From positions 1-8,857 of the forward strand of contig JAEZTD010000223.1 in the NCBI GenBank assembly GCA_023443705.1: a DNA stretch of 8,857 nt, written 5' to 3'. Shown in pieces: positions 1-8,000 of this stretch. Under the pieces are notes generated by a model. It searched no databases, was not told where the DNA came from, and was given only the letters and a program-made list of their open reading frames with translations. Position 1 is the stretch's first letter. Every line of letters starts with the position of its first letter. The DNA comes from Bacillota bacterium. Lineage in GTDB: Bacteria; Bacillota; Clostridia; Christensenellales; Aristaeellaceae. The position numbers and the translations under genes are program-made.

Positions 1-1
1 C

Positions 2-286
2 CACATGCGCGTATCCGCGCCGCCCTTTTTAAACCCCTGCTACTTCGGTACCGACATCGACTCCCGAGACAAGCTCATCGCCTGCCAGCACACCGTGGAG
101 GAGATCCGGGAGATCATCGGCGCGGACTCTCTAGGCTACCTTTCGGTAAACAGCGTGAGCATGCTGGCCGACAATACGCAGGGCTTCTGCACCGCCTGCT
201 TCACCGGCGAATACCCCTGCACGCCGCCGGAAAAACCCTCGAAATCCAAATTTGATTCGATGCTGCCGGAGGAAATGCTGCAATGA
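2..286 (+). CDS. purF: Amidophosphoribosyltransferase, C-terminal end (partial, 5' cut by window edge)
   Basis: This is the last ~94 residues of glutamine PRPP amidotransferase, the committed first step of purine synthesis (PRPP + glutamine to phosphoribosylamine), a cytosolic enzyme. The frame is open to the first full codon (His at 2-4), so the Met at 5 is internal. Visible family signatures are HMRVSAPPF, then CYFGTDIDSR, EEIREIIGADSLGYLSV and GFCTACFTGEYP, all typical of the C-terminal part of PurF from Bacillus and Clostridia. The N-terminal catalytic cysteine, the glutaminase domain and the PRPP-binding loop lie outside the window, so activity cannot be judged. The final stop codon (284-286) overlaps the purM start by four bases (ATGA), which implies translational coupling. 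Identity is secure; only completeness is unknown. Confidence 0.96.
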   Translation, partial: HMRVSAPPFLNPCYFGTDIDSRDKLIACQHTVEEIREIIGADSLGYLSVNSVSMLADNTQGFCTACFTGEYPCTPPEKPSKSKFDSMLPEEMLQ

Positions 287-1317
287 AGAGCCACAGCGAA
301 AGCTACAGGCAGGCGGGCGTGGACATCACCGCTGGCTACCGCGCGGTCGAACTGATGAAAAGCCACATCGCGTTGACGGCGGTGCCCGGCGTATTAAGCG
401 GCATCGGCGGCTTCAGCGGGCTGTTTGAACTGGACATGACCGGGCTCACCCGGCCGGTACTGGTCAGCGGCACGGACGGCGTGGGCACCAAGCTCAAAAT
501 TGCGTTCCTGATGGACAAACACGATACTGTCGGCATCGACTGCGTGGCCATGTGCGTCAACGACGTGGTCTGCTGCGGCGCGAAGCCCCTCGTATTTCTG
601 GACTACATCGCCTGCGGCAAAAACGTGCCGGAGCGGATCGCGGACATCGTAAAGGGCGTCGCCGAAGGCTGCGTCCAGGCGGGCTGCGCGCTGGTAGGCG
701 GCGAGACCGCCGAAATGCCCGGCTTCTACCCAGAGGACGAGTACGACCTGGCCGGATTCTCCGTCGGCGTGGTGGAGAAAACAAAGATCTTTGATAAATC
801 CGCCGTTCGGGCGGGGGATGTGCTCATCGCCCTTCCCTCTTCCGGCGTCCATTCCAACGGCTTTTCGCTGGTGCGCAAGGTGCTGGACATTGAAGCGAAA
901 GGCGTCTCCGCTTACTCAGGCGAACTGGGCACGACGCTGGGCGAGGCGCTCCTGACGCCGACCCGCATCTACGTAAAGCCCATGTTGGCGCTCTGCGAAG
1001 CGCTTACCGTCAAGGCGGTCTCCCACATCACCGGCGGCGGCTTCTACGAAAACATCCCCCGCGCGCTGCCGGAGGGGATGACCGCGGTGATCGACAAATC
1101 CACCCTCCGCCCCCAGCCCATTTTCTCAGTCATCCAGCGCGCCGGGAACATCCCGGAGCGGGACATGTTCAACACCTTCAACATGGGCGTCGGCATGGTC
1201 GTGACCGTTTCAAAAAAAGACGCCGACCGCGCGCTTGCGACGCTGAACGCGGCGGGCGAAGCGGCCTTCGTGCTGGGCGAAGTCGCGCCGGGCGCGGAGG
1301 GCGTAACCATCCGATGA
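283..1317 (+). CDS. purM: Phosphoribosylformylglycinamidine cyclo-ligase (AIR synthetase)
   Basis: This enzyme performs ATP-dependent ring closure of FGAM to aminoimidazole ribotide (AIR), step 5 of the pathway, in the cytosol. At 344 residues it matches the usual 340-350. Signatures in order are GVDITAG near residues 12-18, the glycine-rich VSGTDGVGTKLK at 61-72, CVNDVVCCGAKP at 91-102 (with the conserved Asp94), and VGGETAEMPGFY at 138-149, followed by DLAGFSVG. ITGGGFYENIPR and FNMGVGM mark the C-terminal half of the PurM/AIRS fold. The start is the ATG inside the ATGA overlap with purF; GGAGGA at 268-273 lies 9 bases upstream, a good Shine-Dalgarno position. The gene ends in another ATGA overlap with purN. 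The product of the downstream PurL is its substrate. No missing motif or frameshift was seen. Confidence 0.98.
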   Translation: MKSHSESYRQAGVDITAGYRAVELMKSHIALTAVPGVLSGIGGFSGLFELDMTGLTRPVLVSGTDGVGTKLKIAFLMDKHDTVGIDCVAMCVNDVVCCGAKPLVFLDYIACGKNVPERIADIVKGVAEGCVQAGCALVGGETAEMPGFYPEDEYDLAGFSVGVVEKTKIFDKSAVRAGDVLIALPSSGVHSNGFSLVRKVLDIEAKGVSAYSGELGTTLGEALLTPTRIYVKPMLALCEALTVKAVSHITGGGFYENIPRALPEGMTAVIDKSTLRPQPIFSVIQRAGNIPERDMFNTFNMGVGMVVTVSKKDADRALATLNAAGEAAFVLGEVAPGAEGVTIR

Positions 1318-1907
1318 GCGCAAACATCGCGGTTCTGGTGTCGGGCGGCGGCACCAACCTGCAAGCGCTTCTGGACGCGGAAAAAAGCGGCGTCCTGCAC
1401 AGCGGAAGGATCGTGCTGATCGTCTCCAGCCGCCCGGACGCATACGCGCTGACCCGCGCGCAAGCTAATGGGGTCGAGGCGCTGACGGTAACCCGCGCGG
1501 ACGGCGAGGCGCAGCTCATCAAAGCGCTGGAGGCGCGCGCAATCGATCTCGTCGTGCTGGCGGGATACCTGACCATCCTGAGCGCGGACTTCGTAAAGCG
1601 CTTTGAAGGCCGCATCGTCAACGTGCATCCGTCGCTGATCCCCGCCTTTTCGGGCGCGGGTTTCTACGGGCTGAAGCCCCATCAGGCGGCGCTGGCGCGC
1701 GGCGTCAAGGTGACCGGCGCGACGGTGCATTTGGTCAACGAAATCCCGGACGGCGGGCAGATCCTCGCCCAGAAGGCGGTGGAGGTCCGGCCGGACGACA
1801 CCCCGGAAACCCTTCAAAAGCGGGTGATGGTCGAGGCCGAGTGGGTGCTTCTGCCCCGCGCGGTCGAGGATCTGTGCGCCCGGATCGCAAAGGAGAAGCG
1901 AGAATGA
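1314..1907 (+). CDS. purN: Phosphoribosylglycinamide formyltransferase (folate-dependent GAR transformylase)
   Basis: PurN transfers the formyl group of 10-formyltetrahydrofolate to GAR, giving FGAR (step 3). The 197 residues fit the family (E. coli PurN is 212). The N-terminal nucleotide-binding segment is VLVSGGGTNLQALL (7-20), followed by VVLAGYLTILS (80-90). The catalytic set of E. coli PurN (Asn106, His108, Asp144) is present as Asn103 and His105 in NVHPSLIP and Asp146 in PDGGQ; His139 matches E. coli His137. The loop between is FYGLKPHQAAL, the Gram-positive form, instead of the E. coli LHTHRQAL. The start is the ATG in the ATGA overlap with purM; GGAGG at 1296-1300 is 13 bases upstream, a little far, so reinitiation after purM may matter. 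The stop again overlaps the next start. The enzyme is folate-dependent, unlike the formate-dependent alternative PurT. Confidence 0.97.
   Translation: MSANIAVLVSGGGTNLQALLDAEKSGVLHSGRIVLIVSSRPDAYALTRAQANGVEALTVTRADGEAQLIKALEARAIDLVVLAGYLTILSADFVKRFEGRIVNVHPSLIPAFSGAGFYGLKPHQAALARGVKVTGATVHLVNEIPDGGQILAQKAVEVRPDDTPETLQKRVMVEAEWVLLPRAVEDLCARIAKEKRE
1892..1895 (+). promoter_or_regulatory. Ribosome binding site of the PurO-like gene
   Basis: GGAG within AAAGGAGAA, in the last codons of purN, lies 8 bases before ATG 1904. It supports this start over the in-frame ATG at 1841 and shows that the gene can be entered directly as well as by coupling from purN. Confidence 0.75.
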
Positions 1908-2596
1908 ACCTGATCGAATATCCCGGCCTCAAGGCGTACCCCGGGCGCGGCGTGATCCTGGGCGCGGCGGCGGACGGGCGCGCCCTTGCCGCGTATTTTC
2001 TGATGGGCAGGAGCGTAAACAGCCGAAACCGCGTGCTCGTCCCGGACGGGGACGGCCTTCGGGCCGAGGCCCTTGACCCGGCGAAGCTCGTAGACCCCTC
2101 CCTCATCATCTACGCGCCGGTTCGCGCGATCGGTCGGCGGCTGATCGTCACCAACGGCGATCAGACCGACACCATCCACGATTTTATCGCGCGCGGCGAA
2201 TCCTTCGAGGAGGCCCTCGCCACGCGGGAATACGAGCCGGACGGGCCCAACTGGACGCCTCGGATCAGCGGCCTTCTGACCGCTTCGGACGGCGCTTTCC
2301 ACTACCAGCTGAGTATTTTGAAGCGCGGCGCGGGCTGCGAGCGGTTCTTCTTCCGCTACGAATCCCCGAGGCCCGGCCTGTGCCACATGATCCACACCTA
2401 CCTGCCGGGCGCGGACCCGCTGAAGCCCTTCTCCGGAGAACCCGTGGCGCTCACCGTAGACCTCTCTCCTGAAAAGCTGGCGCGCGCGCTTTGGGACGCC
2501 CTCGACCCCGCCAACCGGGTGGCGCTGTTCGTGCGCGCCGTCGATCCGGTCACCTTCCAATTTGAAGACCACATCATCAACGCGTTGGAGGCGTGA
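1904..2596 (+). CDS. purO: IMP cyclohydrolase, PurO-type (IMP_cyclohyd family)
   Basis: The protein is predicted to close FAICAR to IMP, the last step of the pathway. Its 230 residues do not resemble the N-terminal MGS-like cyclohydrolase half of bacterial PurH. They resemble the archaeal PurO family, which has an Ntn-hydrolase-like fold. The matching features are YFLMGRSVNSRNRVLV (31-46), like the S/G-R-S-x-x-N-R segment of archaeal PurO, IIYAPVR (68-74), and VTNGDQTDTI (82-91), like the archaeal VTNGSHTDP. EYEPDGPNWTPRISG (109-123) may supply further active-site residues; that is inference. No signal peptide or membrane segment is seen. The ATG at 1904 is chosen because it sits in an ATGA overlap with purN, has GGAG 8 bases upstream, and opens the conserved MNLIEYPG; an in-frame ATG at 1841 lies inside purN and is not credible. 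Position next to a transformylase-only purH strongly supports the role. Function is inferred from family and context. Confidence 0.88.
   Translation: MNLIEYPGLKAYPGRGVILGAAADGRALAAYFLMGRSVNSRNRVLVPDGDGLRAEALDPAKLVDPSLIIYAPVRAIGRRLIVTNGDQTDTIHDFIARGESFEEALATREYEPDGPNWTPRISGLLTASDGAFHYQLSILKRGAGCERFFFRYESPRPGLCHMIHTYLPGADPLKPFSGEPVALTVDLSPEKLARALWDALDPANRVALFVRAVDPVTFQFEDHIINALEA
2587..2591 (+). promoter_or_regulatory. Ribosome binding site that decides the purH start
   Basis: GGAGG sits in the last codons of the PurO-like gene. It is 7 bases before ATG 2599 but only 1 base before GTG 2593, so it favours the ATG. The GTG would make a GTGA overlap with the upstream stop, in line with the neighbouring junctions, so the choice is likely but not certain; it changes the protein by two residues. 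Confidence 0.7.
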
Positions 2597-2598
2597 AC

Positions 2599-3765
2599 AT
2601 GCAGTCTCTTGAGCTCAAGTACGGCCTGAACCCAAACCAGAAGCCGGCGCGGATCTTCGCCGCCTCCGGCGAACTCCCGGTCCGGGTGCTGTCGGGCAAG
2701 CCCGGCTATATTAACTTCTTGGACGCGCTGAACGGCTGGCAGCTGGTCCGCGAGCTCCGGGAGGCCACCGGCCTTCCCGCCGCGGCGTCCTTCAAGCACG
2801 TCAGCCCCGCCGGCGCGGCGGTGGGCGTACCGCTGACAGAGGCGCTCATGCGCAGCTTCTTCCTGCCGCCGGACGAACCGCTCTCTCCCCTCGCCTCGGC
2901 CTACGCCCGGGCGCGTGGCGCGGACCGCATGTCCTCCTTTGGCGACTTCATCGCGCTGTCCGACCCCTGCGACGTGCCCACCGCCCGACTGATCGCCCGG
3001 GAGGTATCCGACGGCGTCATCGCACCCGGTTACGAGCCGGAGGCGCTTGAGATCCTTTCAAAAAAGCGCAAGGGCGCTTACAACATCGTGGAAATTGACC
3101 CCGCCTACGTACCCGACGCCGCCGAGACGCGCACGGTGTTCGGCATCACCTTCGAGCAGGGGCGAAACGACCTTAAAATTGACGCAACGCTCCTTCAAAA
3201 CGTCGTCTCCCGGGAAAAGGGCATCCCGGAAAGCGCGGCGCGGGACCTCGTCATCGCAATGATCGCCCTCAAGTACACGCAGTCCAACTCTGTGATCTAC
3301 GCCGAGAACGGCCAGACCATCGGCGTTGGCGCGGGTCAGCAGTCCCGCATCCACTGCACACGGCTGGCGGGCGACAAGGCGGACCTGTTCCACCTGCGGC
3401 TGCACCCAAAGACCCTCGCCCTAAAATTCCGGGATGGCCTCGGCCGCCCGGAGAAGGACAACTGTGTGGACGGGTATCTTCTGAACCTGCCGGAGGTCTT
3501 TGAGCATTGGGCGGACTTCTTTACCGAAAAGCCCGCGCCGATCTGGCCGGACGAGCGCAGGGCATGGCTCGACACCTTCACGGGCGTCGCCCTCGCTTCG
3601 GACGCGTTCTTTCCTTTTGGCGACAACGTGGAGCGCGCGGCAAAGAGCGGCGTCACTTACATCGCACAGCCGGGCGGCTCCATCCGGGATGACAACGTGA
3701 TCGAGGCCTGTGACCGCCACGGCATCCGGATGGCGTTCACGGGCGCGAGGCTTTTCCACCATTAA
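2599..3765 (+). CDS. purH: AICAR transformylase, stand-alone (PurH C-terminal domain only)
   Basis: This protein formylates AICAR with 10-formyltetrahydrofolate to give FAICAR (step 9). Its 388 residues cover only the transformylase domain; the cyclohydrolase domain of ordinary bifunctional PurH (about 510-600 residues) is absent and replaced by the upstream PurO-like protein. It opens with KYGLNPNQ (7-14), close to the domain start of animal ATIC (LKYGMNPHQ). The catalytic Lys-His pair is K66-H67 in SFKHVSPAGAAVG. GAGQQSRIHCTRLAGDKA (244-261), SDAFFPFGDN (334-343) and the C-terminal RLFHH, which in ATIC contacts AICAR, are intact. The wording is eukaryote-like: E. coli has VKHANPCG and GAGQMSRV at the same places. 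Two starts are possible. GTG at 2593 overlaps the purO stop, but GGAGG at 2587-2591 is 7 bases from ATG 2599 and only 1 from the GTG, so ATG 2599 is preferred. The symbol purV has been used for such separate transformylases. Confidence 0.94.
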   Translation: MQSLELKYGLNPNQKPARIFAASGELPVRVLSGKPGYINFLDALNGWQLVRELREATGLPAAASFKHVSPAGAAVGVPLTEALMRSFFLPPDEPLSPLASAYARARGADRMSSFGDFIALSDPCDVPTARLIAREVSDGVIAPGYEPEALEILSKKRKGAYNIVEIDPAYVPDAAETRTVFGITFEQGRNDLKIDATLLQNVVSREKGIPESAARDLVIAMIALKYTQSNSVIYAENGQTIGVGAGQQSRIHCTRLAGDKADLFHLRLHPKTLALKFRDGLGRPEKDNCVDGYLLNLPEVFEHWADFFTEKPAPIWPDERRAWLDTFTGVALASDAFFPFGDNVERAAKSGVTYIAQPGGSIRDDNVIEACDRHGIRMAFTGARLFHH

Positions 3766-3768
3766 CCG

Positions 3769-3776
3769 AAGGAGAA
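3769..3776 (+). promoter_or_regulatory. Ribosome binding site of purD
   Basis: AAGGAGAA fills the short gap between the purH stop (3763-3765) and purD ATG 3781. It is the strongest Shine-Dalgarno match in the window and the only one lying wholly outside coding sequence, so purD is probably translated independently of purH. Confidence 0.8.
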
Positions 3777-3780
3777 CATC

Positions 3781-5052
3781 ATGAACGTTCTACTCATCGG
3801 CGGCGGCGGGCGCGAACACGCGCTGGCAACAAAAATCGCCGAAAGCAAAAAAGTATCGGCGCTTTACGCGCTGCCCGGAAACGCTGGAATCGCCGAAGTC
3901 GCAGCGTGCCACCCCATCGCAGCGACGGACATCCCCGGCATCGTCCGCTTCGCTTCCGAACACAAAATCGACTTTGCGGTGGTCGCGCCGGACGATCCCC
4001 TCGCCCTCGGCGCGGTGGACGCGCTGAACGAACTCGGCATCCGCTGCTTCGGGCCAAGGAAGAACGCGGCGGAGATCGAGAGCAGCAAGATCTTTGCGAA
4101 GAACCTGATGAGAAAGTACAATATCCCCACCGCCGCCTACAAGGCCTTTGATTCCGAGGCCGCGGCGCTTCCCTATCTCTCCAGCTGCGCGTTCCCGCAG
4201 GTGGTCAAGGCGGATGGGCTGGCCCTCGGCAAGGGCGTCGAGATCTCGCAGAGTTTTGAAGAGGCGCGAATGGCCGTGCACCGGATGATGGTGGAGGGCG
4301 CCTTTGGCGTCAGCGGCAGCCGTGTGGTGATCGAGGAGTTTTTGGAAGGCCCCGAGGTCACCGTGCTGGCGTTCACCGACGGGAAGACCATACGCCCCAT
4401 GATCTCGTCGATGGACCACAAGCGCGCCTTCGACGGAGATATGGGCCCCAATACCGGCGGCATGGGCGTAATCGCGCCGAATCCGTTTTATACGGATGAA
4501 ATCGCCGGTCGCGCCATGCGGGAAATCTTCCTGCCCACCGTCCGCGCCATGAACGCCGAGGGACGCCCCTTCAAGGGCTGCCTGTACTTCGGCCTGATGC
4601 TGACAAAGGACGGCCCGAAGGTGATCGAATACAACGCCCGCTTCGGCGACCCGGAGGCGCAGGCGGTATTGTCGCTCCTTGAGGGCGACCTTCTGGACAT
4701 CCTGATGGCCGTCGAGGCGGAACGCCTGGACGAGGCCGACATCCGCTTTAAGGACGGCGCCAGCTGCGTCGTGATGGTCGCCTCCGGCGGCTATCCAGGC
4801 GAATACGAAAAGGGGCTCCCCATCGACCTGGGCGGCGCGGACGCCGAAGCGACGGTATTCCACAGCGGCACCGCGTCGAAGGACGGGCGGCTCGTCACAA
4901 ACGGCGGGCGCGTCGCAGGCGTCACCTCTGTTGCGGAAGACCTCAAAACCGCGGTGGAGAAAGCCACCCGGGCGGCAGAAAAGGTGCGCTTTGAAGGCGC
5001 GTTCTTCCGCCATGACATCGGCCGCCGCGCGCTGGAAGGAAGTGCAAAGTAG
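3781..5052 (+). CDS. purD: Phosphoribosylamine-glycine ligase (GAR synthetase)
   Basis: PurD joins glycine to phosphoribosylamine with ATP, giving GAR (step 2). It belongs to the ATP-grasp superfamily and at 423 residues has the normal length. The N-terminal domain starts MNVLLIGGGGREHAL. The segment VVAPDDPLALG (67-77) replaces the more familiar VVGPE-PL form, a variant I associate with clostridial PurD. The ATP-grasp core shows VVKADGLALGKGV (141-153), EEFLEGPEVTVL, then FDGDMGPNTGGMG ending at residue 229. The metal-binding segment EYNARFGDPEAQ (283-294) carries Glu283 and Asn285. The start follows a 15-base gap after purH that contains a strong AAGGAGAA at 3769-3776, so this gene has its own ribosome entry site, unlike the overlapping genes upstream. 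The purD product feeds PurN, and its substrate comes from PurF. A long open frame on the opposite strand is a codon-bias shadow. Confidence 0.98.
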   Translation: MNVLLIGGGGREHALATKIAESKKVSALYALPGNAGIAEVAACHPIAATDIPGIVRFASEHKIDFAVVAPDDPLALGAVDALNELGIRCFGPRKNAAEIESSKIFAKNLMRKYNIPTAAYKAFDSEAAALPYLSSCAFPQVVKADGLALGKGVEISQSFEEARMAVHRMMVEGAFGVSGSRVVIEEFLEGPEVTVLAFTDGKTIRPMISSMDHKRAFDGDMGPNTGGMGVIAPNPFYTDEIAGRAMREIFLPTVRAMNAEGRPFKGCLYFGLMLTKDGPKVIEYNARFGDPEAQAVLSLLEGDLLDILMAVEAERLDEADIRFKDGASCVVMVASGGYPGEYEKGLPIDLGGADAEATVFHSGTASKDGRLVTNGGRVAGVTSVAEDLKTAVEKATRAAEKVRFEGAFFRHDIGRRALEGSAK

Positions 5053-5053
5053 C

Positions 5054-8000
5054 ATGGTCTACCGTGTTTATGTGGAAAAGAAACCGGGGTTCGCCGTGGA
5101 GGCGCAGGCGCTGTACAGGGACCTGACCGCCTTTCTCGGCGTTGAGGGCCTTGAAAGGCTGCGCCTTATCAACCGCTACGACGTAGAGGGCATCGACCGG
5201 GCGCTCTTTGACCGGTCTGTCCATGGTATCTTCTCCGAGCCGCAGATTGACGATGTTTTCTTTGATCTGCCTTCGGACGGTGCCCGCGCCTTCGCGGTGG
5301 AATACCTGCCCGGCCAGTTCGACCAGCGGGCGGACTCCGCCGCGCAGCTAATCCAGCTCTCATCCCAGCGGGAACGCCCGCTGGTGCGCACGGCGCGGGT
5401 GTACCTAATCTACGGAAGTCTGTCGGACGAAGCGCTTGCCCGCGTCCAAAAGTACGTGGTCAACCCGGTCGAGAGTAGGCTGACGGCCCTCGCCCCGGTC
5501 ATGACGCTGGCGCTTCCGGCGGAACCGCCGGAACAGGTGGCGACGCTTTCAGGTTTCACGGTGCTGGACGAGATTGGCCTTGCTGCGCTTCGGCGCGAGC
5601 TGGCGCTGGCGATGGACGGGGCAGACCTATTGTTCTGCCAGGCCTGTTTCCGGCGCGAGGGGCGCGACCCAAGCCTTACCGAAATCCGGGTGATCGACAC
5701 CTACTGGTCGGACCACTGCCGCCACACCACCTTCCTGACCCACCTGACGAACGTCTCCTTCGACGACCCGGACGCGGAAGCGGCCTACCGGCGCTATCTC
5801 GCCGCGCGAGAGGAACTCGGGCGATCGGAAAAGCCGGTGACCCTCATGGATCTTGCCACCGTCGGCGCTCGGTACCTGAAGGCCAAGGGCGTGCTGACAG
5901 ACCTCGACGAATCCGACGAAATCAACGCCTGCACAGTAAAAATCACCGTCGACGTAGACGGAAAGCCGGAGCCGTGGCTCCTGCTCTTCAAAAACGAGAC
6001 CCACAACCACCCCACCGAAATCGAGCCCTTCGGCGGCGCGGCCACCTGCATCGGAGGCGCGATCCGTGACCCCCTGTCCGGACGCGGCTACGTGTATCAG
6101 GCGATGCGCGTGACCGGCGCGGCCGACCCGACCCGGCCGATCTCCGAGGCGCTTCCCGGCAAGCTCCCCCAGCGCAAGCTGACCGCCACCGCCGCGGCGG
6201 GCTATTCCTCCTACGGCAATCAGATCGGCCTCGCCACCGGCCTCGTGGACGAAATCTACCACCCCGGCTACGCCGCCAAGCGCATGGAGATTGGCGCGGT
6301 GGTGGGCGCGGCCCCCGCGTCCCATGTGCGGCGGGAAGTGCCCGCCCCGGGCGACATCGTGGTGCTCCTCGGCGGACGAACCGGGCGGGACGGCTGCGGC
6401 GGCGCGACCGGCTCGTCGAAAGCCCACGACGCGTCCTCCCTCGAAAAGTGCGGTGCGGAGGTGCAGAAGGGCAACGCGCCGGAGGAGCGCAAGCTCCAGC
6501 GGCTGTTCCGGGACGCGCGGGCGGCGCGGCTCATCAAGCGCTGCAACGATTTCGGCGCGGGCGGCGTGTCCGTCGCCATCGGCGAACTGGCCGACGGCCT
6601 CTTCATTGATCTTGACGCCGTGCCCAGGAAGTACGAGGGCCTCGACGGCACGGAACTGGCCATTTCCGAGTCTCAGGAGCGAATGGCGGTGGTATTGTCG
6701 CCGGAGGACGAAGCGGAATTCATGGCGCTGGCGGCTTCCGAAAACCTCGAAGCGACGGTCGTCGCCCAGGTTACGGAAGACAAGCGCATGGTCATGCGCC
6801 TGGACGGCGAGACCATCGTCGATCTGTCCCGTGACTTTTTAAACTCCAACGGCGCGTCCCGGGAAGCGTCGGCCCGCGTGTCCGCGCCTGCCCAAGCGGC
6901 ATCGGCTTCTGAAAACGACTTTTCCGAGCGGCTCCACGAAGTGGTCGCCGACCTCAACGTCTGCTCAAAGCGCGGCCTCGCCGAGCGGTTTGATTCCACC
7001 ATCGGCGCGGGCACAGTCCTGATGCCCTTCGGCGGCAAGCGGCAGAAGACGCCCGCCCAGGCAATGGCGGCGCTGATCCCCGCGCTCTCCGGCAAAACCA
7101 CTGCCTGCTCGGTGATGGCTTTCGGCGGCAATCCCTACGAACTGGAAAAGAGTCCCTACCGCGGCGGATACCGCGCAGTGGTGGAATCGGTTGCGCGACT
7201 TGCCGCCACCGGCGCGCCCTGGCGAAGTGCGCACCTGACCTTTCAGGAGTATTTTGAGCGCATGACCGGCGACGAAACCCGCTGGGGCAAGCCGTTGGGC
7301 GCGCTCCTCGGCGCGCTGGACGCGCAGCTGGATCTCTCCATTGCGGCGGTGGGCGGCAAGGACTCGATGAGCGGTTCCTTTGAAAACCTCGACGTACCGC
7401 CGACCCTCGTCTCCTTCGCGGTCTCAGTGGGCAACGCGGGCATCATCATCTCGCCGGAATTCAAGCGCGCAGGGGCCCGCGTCCGTCTGATCGAGCCCAA
7501 GGCGCGCAAAAACGGCCTGCCCGACCCCGCGTCGCTCCGGGAAGTCTTCGACAAAGTGCATTCCATGATCGCGGCGGGGTACGTAGTTTCCGCGATGGTG
7601 CCGGGCTTTGGCGGCGTCGCCGCCGCCGTCTTTAAAATGTGCCTGGGCAACCGTCTCGGCCTTGACTTCGCGCCGGACTTCAACCCGTCCTCCGCCTTTG
7701 ACGCGCGCCCCGGCGCGTTCGTGGTAGAGCTTTCGGACGGCGCGCCGGACGCGGGCATCCCCGTCGGGGTGACGACCGCGGCCTACACGCTGGGCGGCGT
7801 CCCGCTGGTCGCGCTCGAAGAACTCTACGAAGGCAGGCTTGAAGGGGTGTTCCCCTCCGGACAACCGGGCGGTGAAGCGGTGCGCGCGTTCTCCTTTGAG
7901 GCGTCCGGCCGGGTTTCCCCCCGTGAAAAATGCGCAAAGCCCAGGGTGCTGATCCCGGTGTTCCCCGGCACGAACTGCGAATACGATACGGCGCGCGCTT

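Noticed and set aside
1..282. A purine riboswitch or PurR operator driving the operon
   Set aside because: The window opens inside purF, and no untranslated leader is present; any such element would be upstream of what can be seen.
1841..1903. Extended start of the PurO-like gene at ATG 1841
   Set aside because: The extra 21 residues are encoded over the purN C-terminus and look random; ATG 1904 has a proper ribosome site and the ATGA overlap.
1044..2572. Long - strand frames of about 250 residues opposite purM/purN and purN/purO
   Set aside because: They overlap confirmed genes completely, have biased composition, and match nothing I recognise.
4931..5053. Extended purL start 41 codons upstream, at ATG 4931
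   Set aside because: It lies within purD, has basic low-quality composition, and family members begin at MVYR, which is ATG 5054.
3790..5055. 421-residue open frame on the - strand covering nearly all of purD
   Set aside because: It mirrors purD exactly and has an Arg/His/Gly/Val-rich composition without any family motif. High GC at third codon positions removes stops on the opposite strand; PurD is certain, so this is a shadow.
6291..6842. 183-residue + strand frame inside purL
   Set aside because: It is rich in Arg, Ala, Ser and Pro, the usual look of an out-of-frame reading of GC-rich coding DNA, and is fully nested in the PurL frame.
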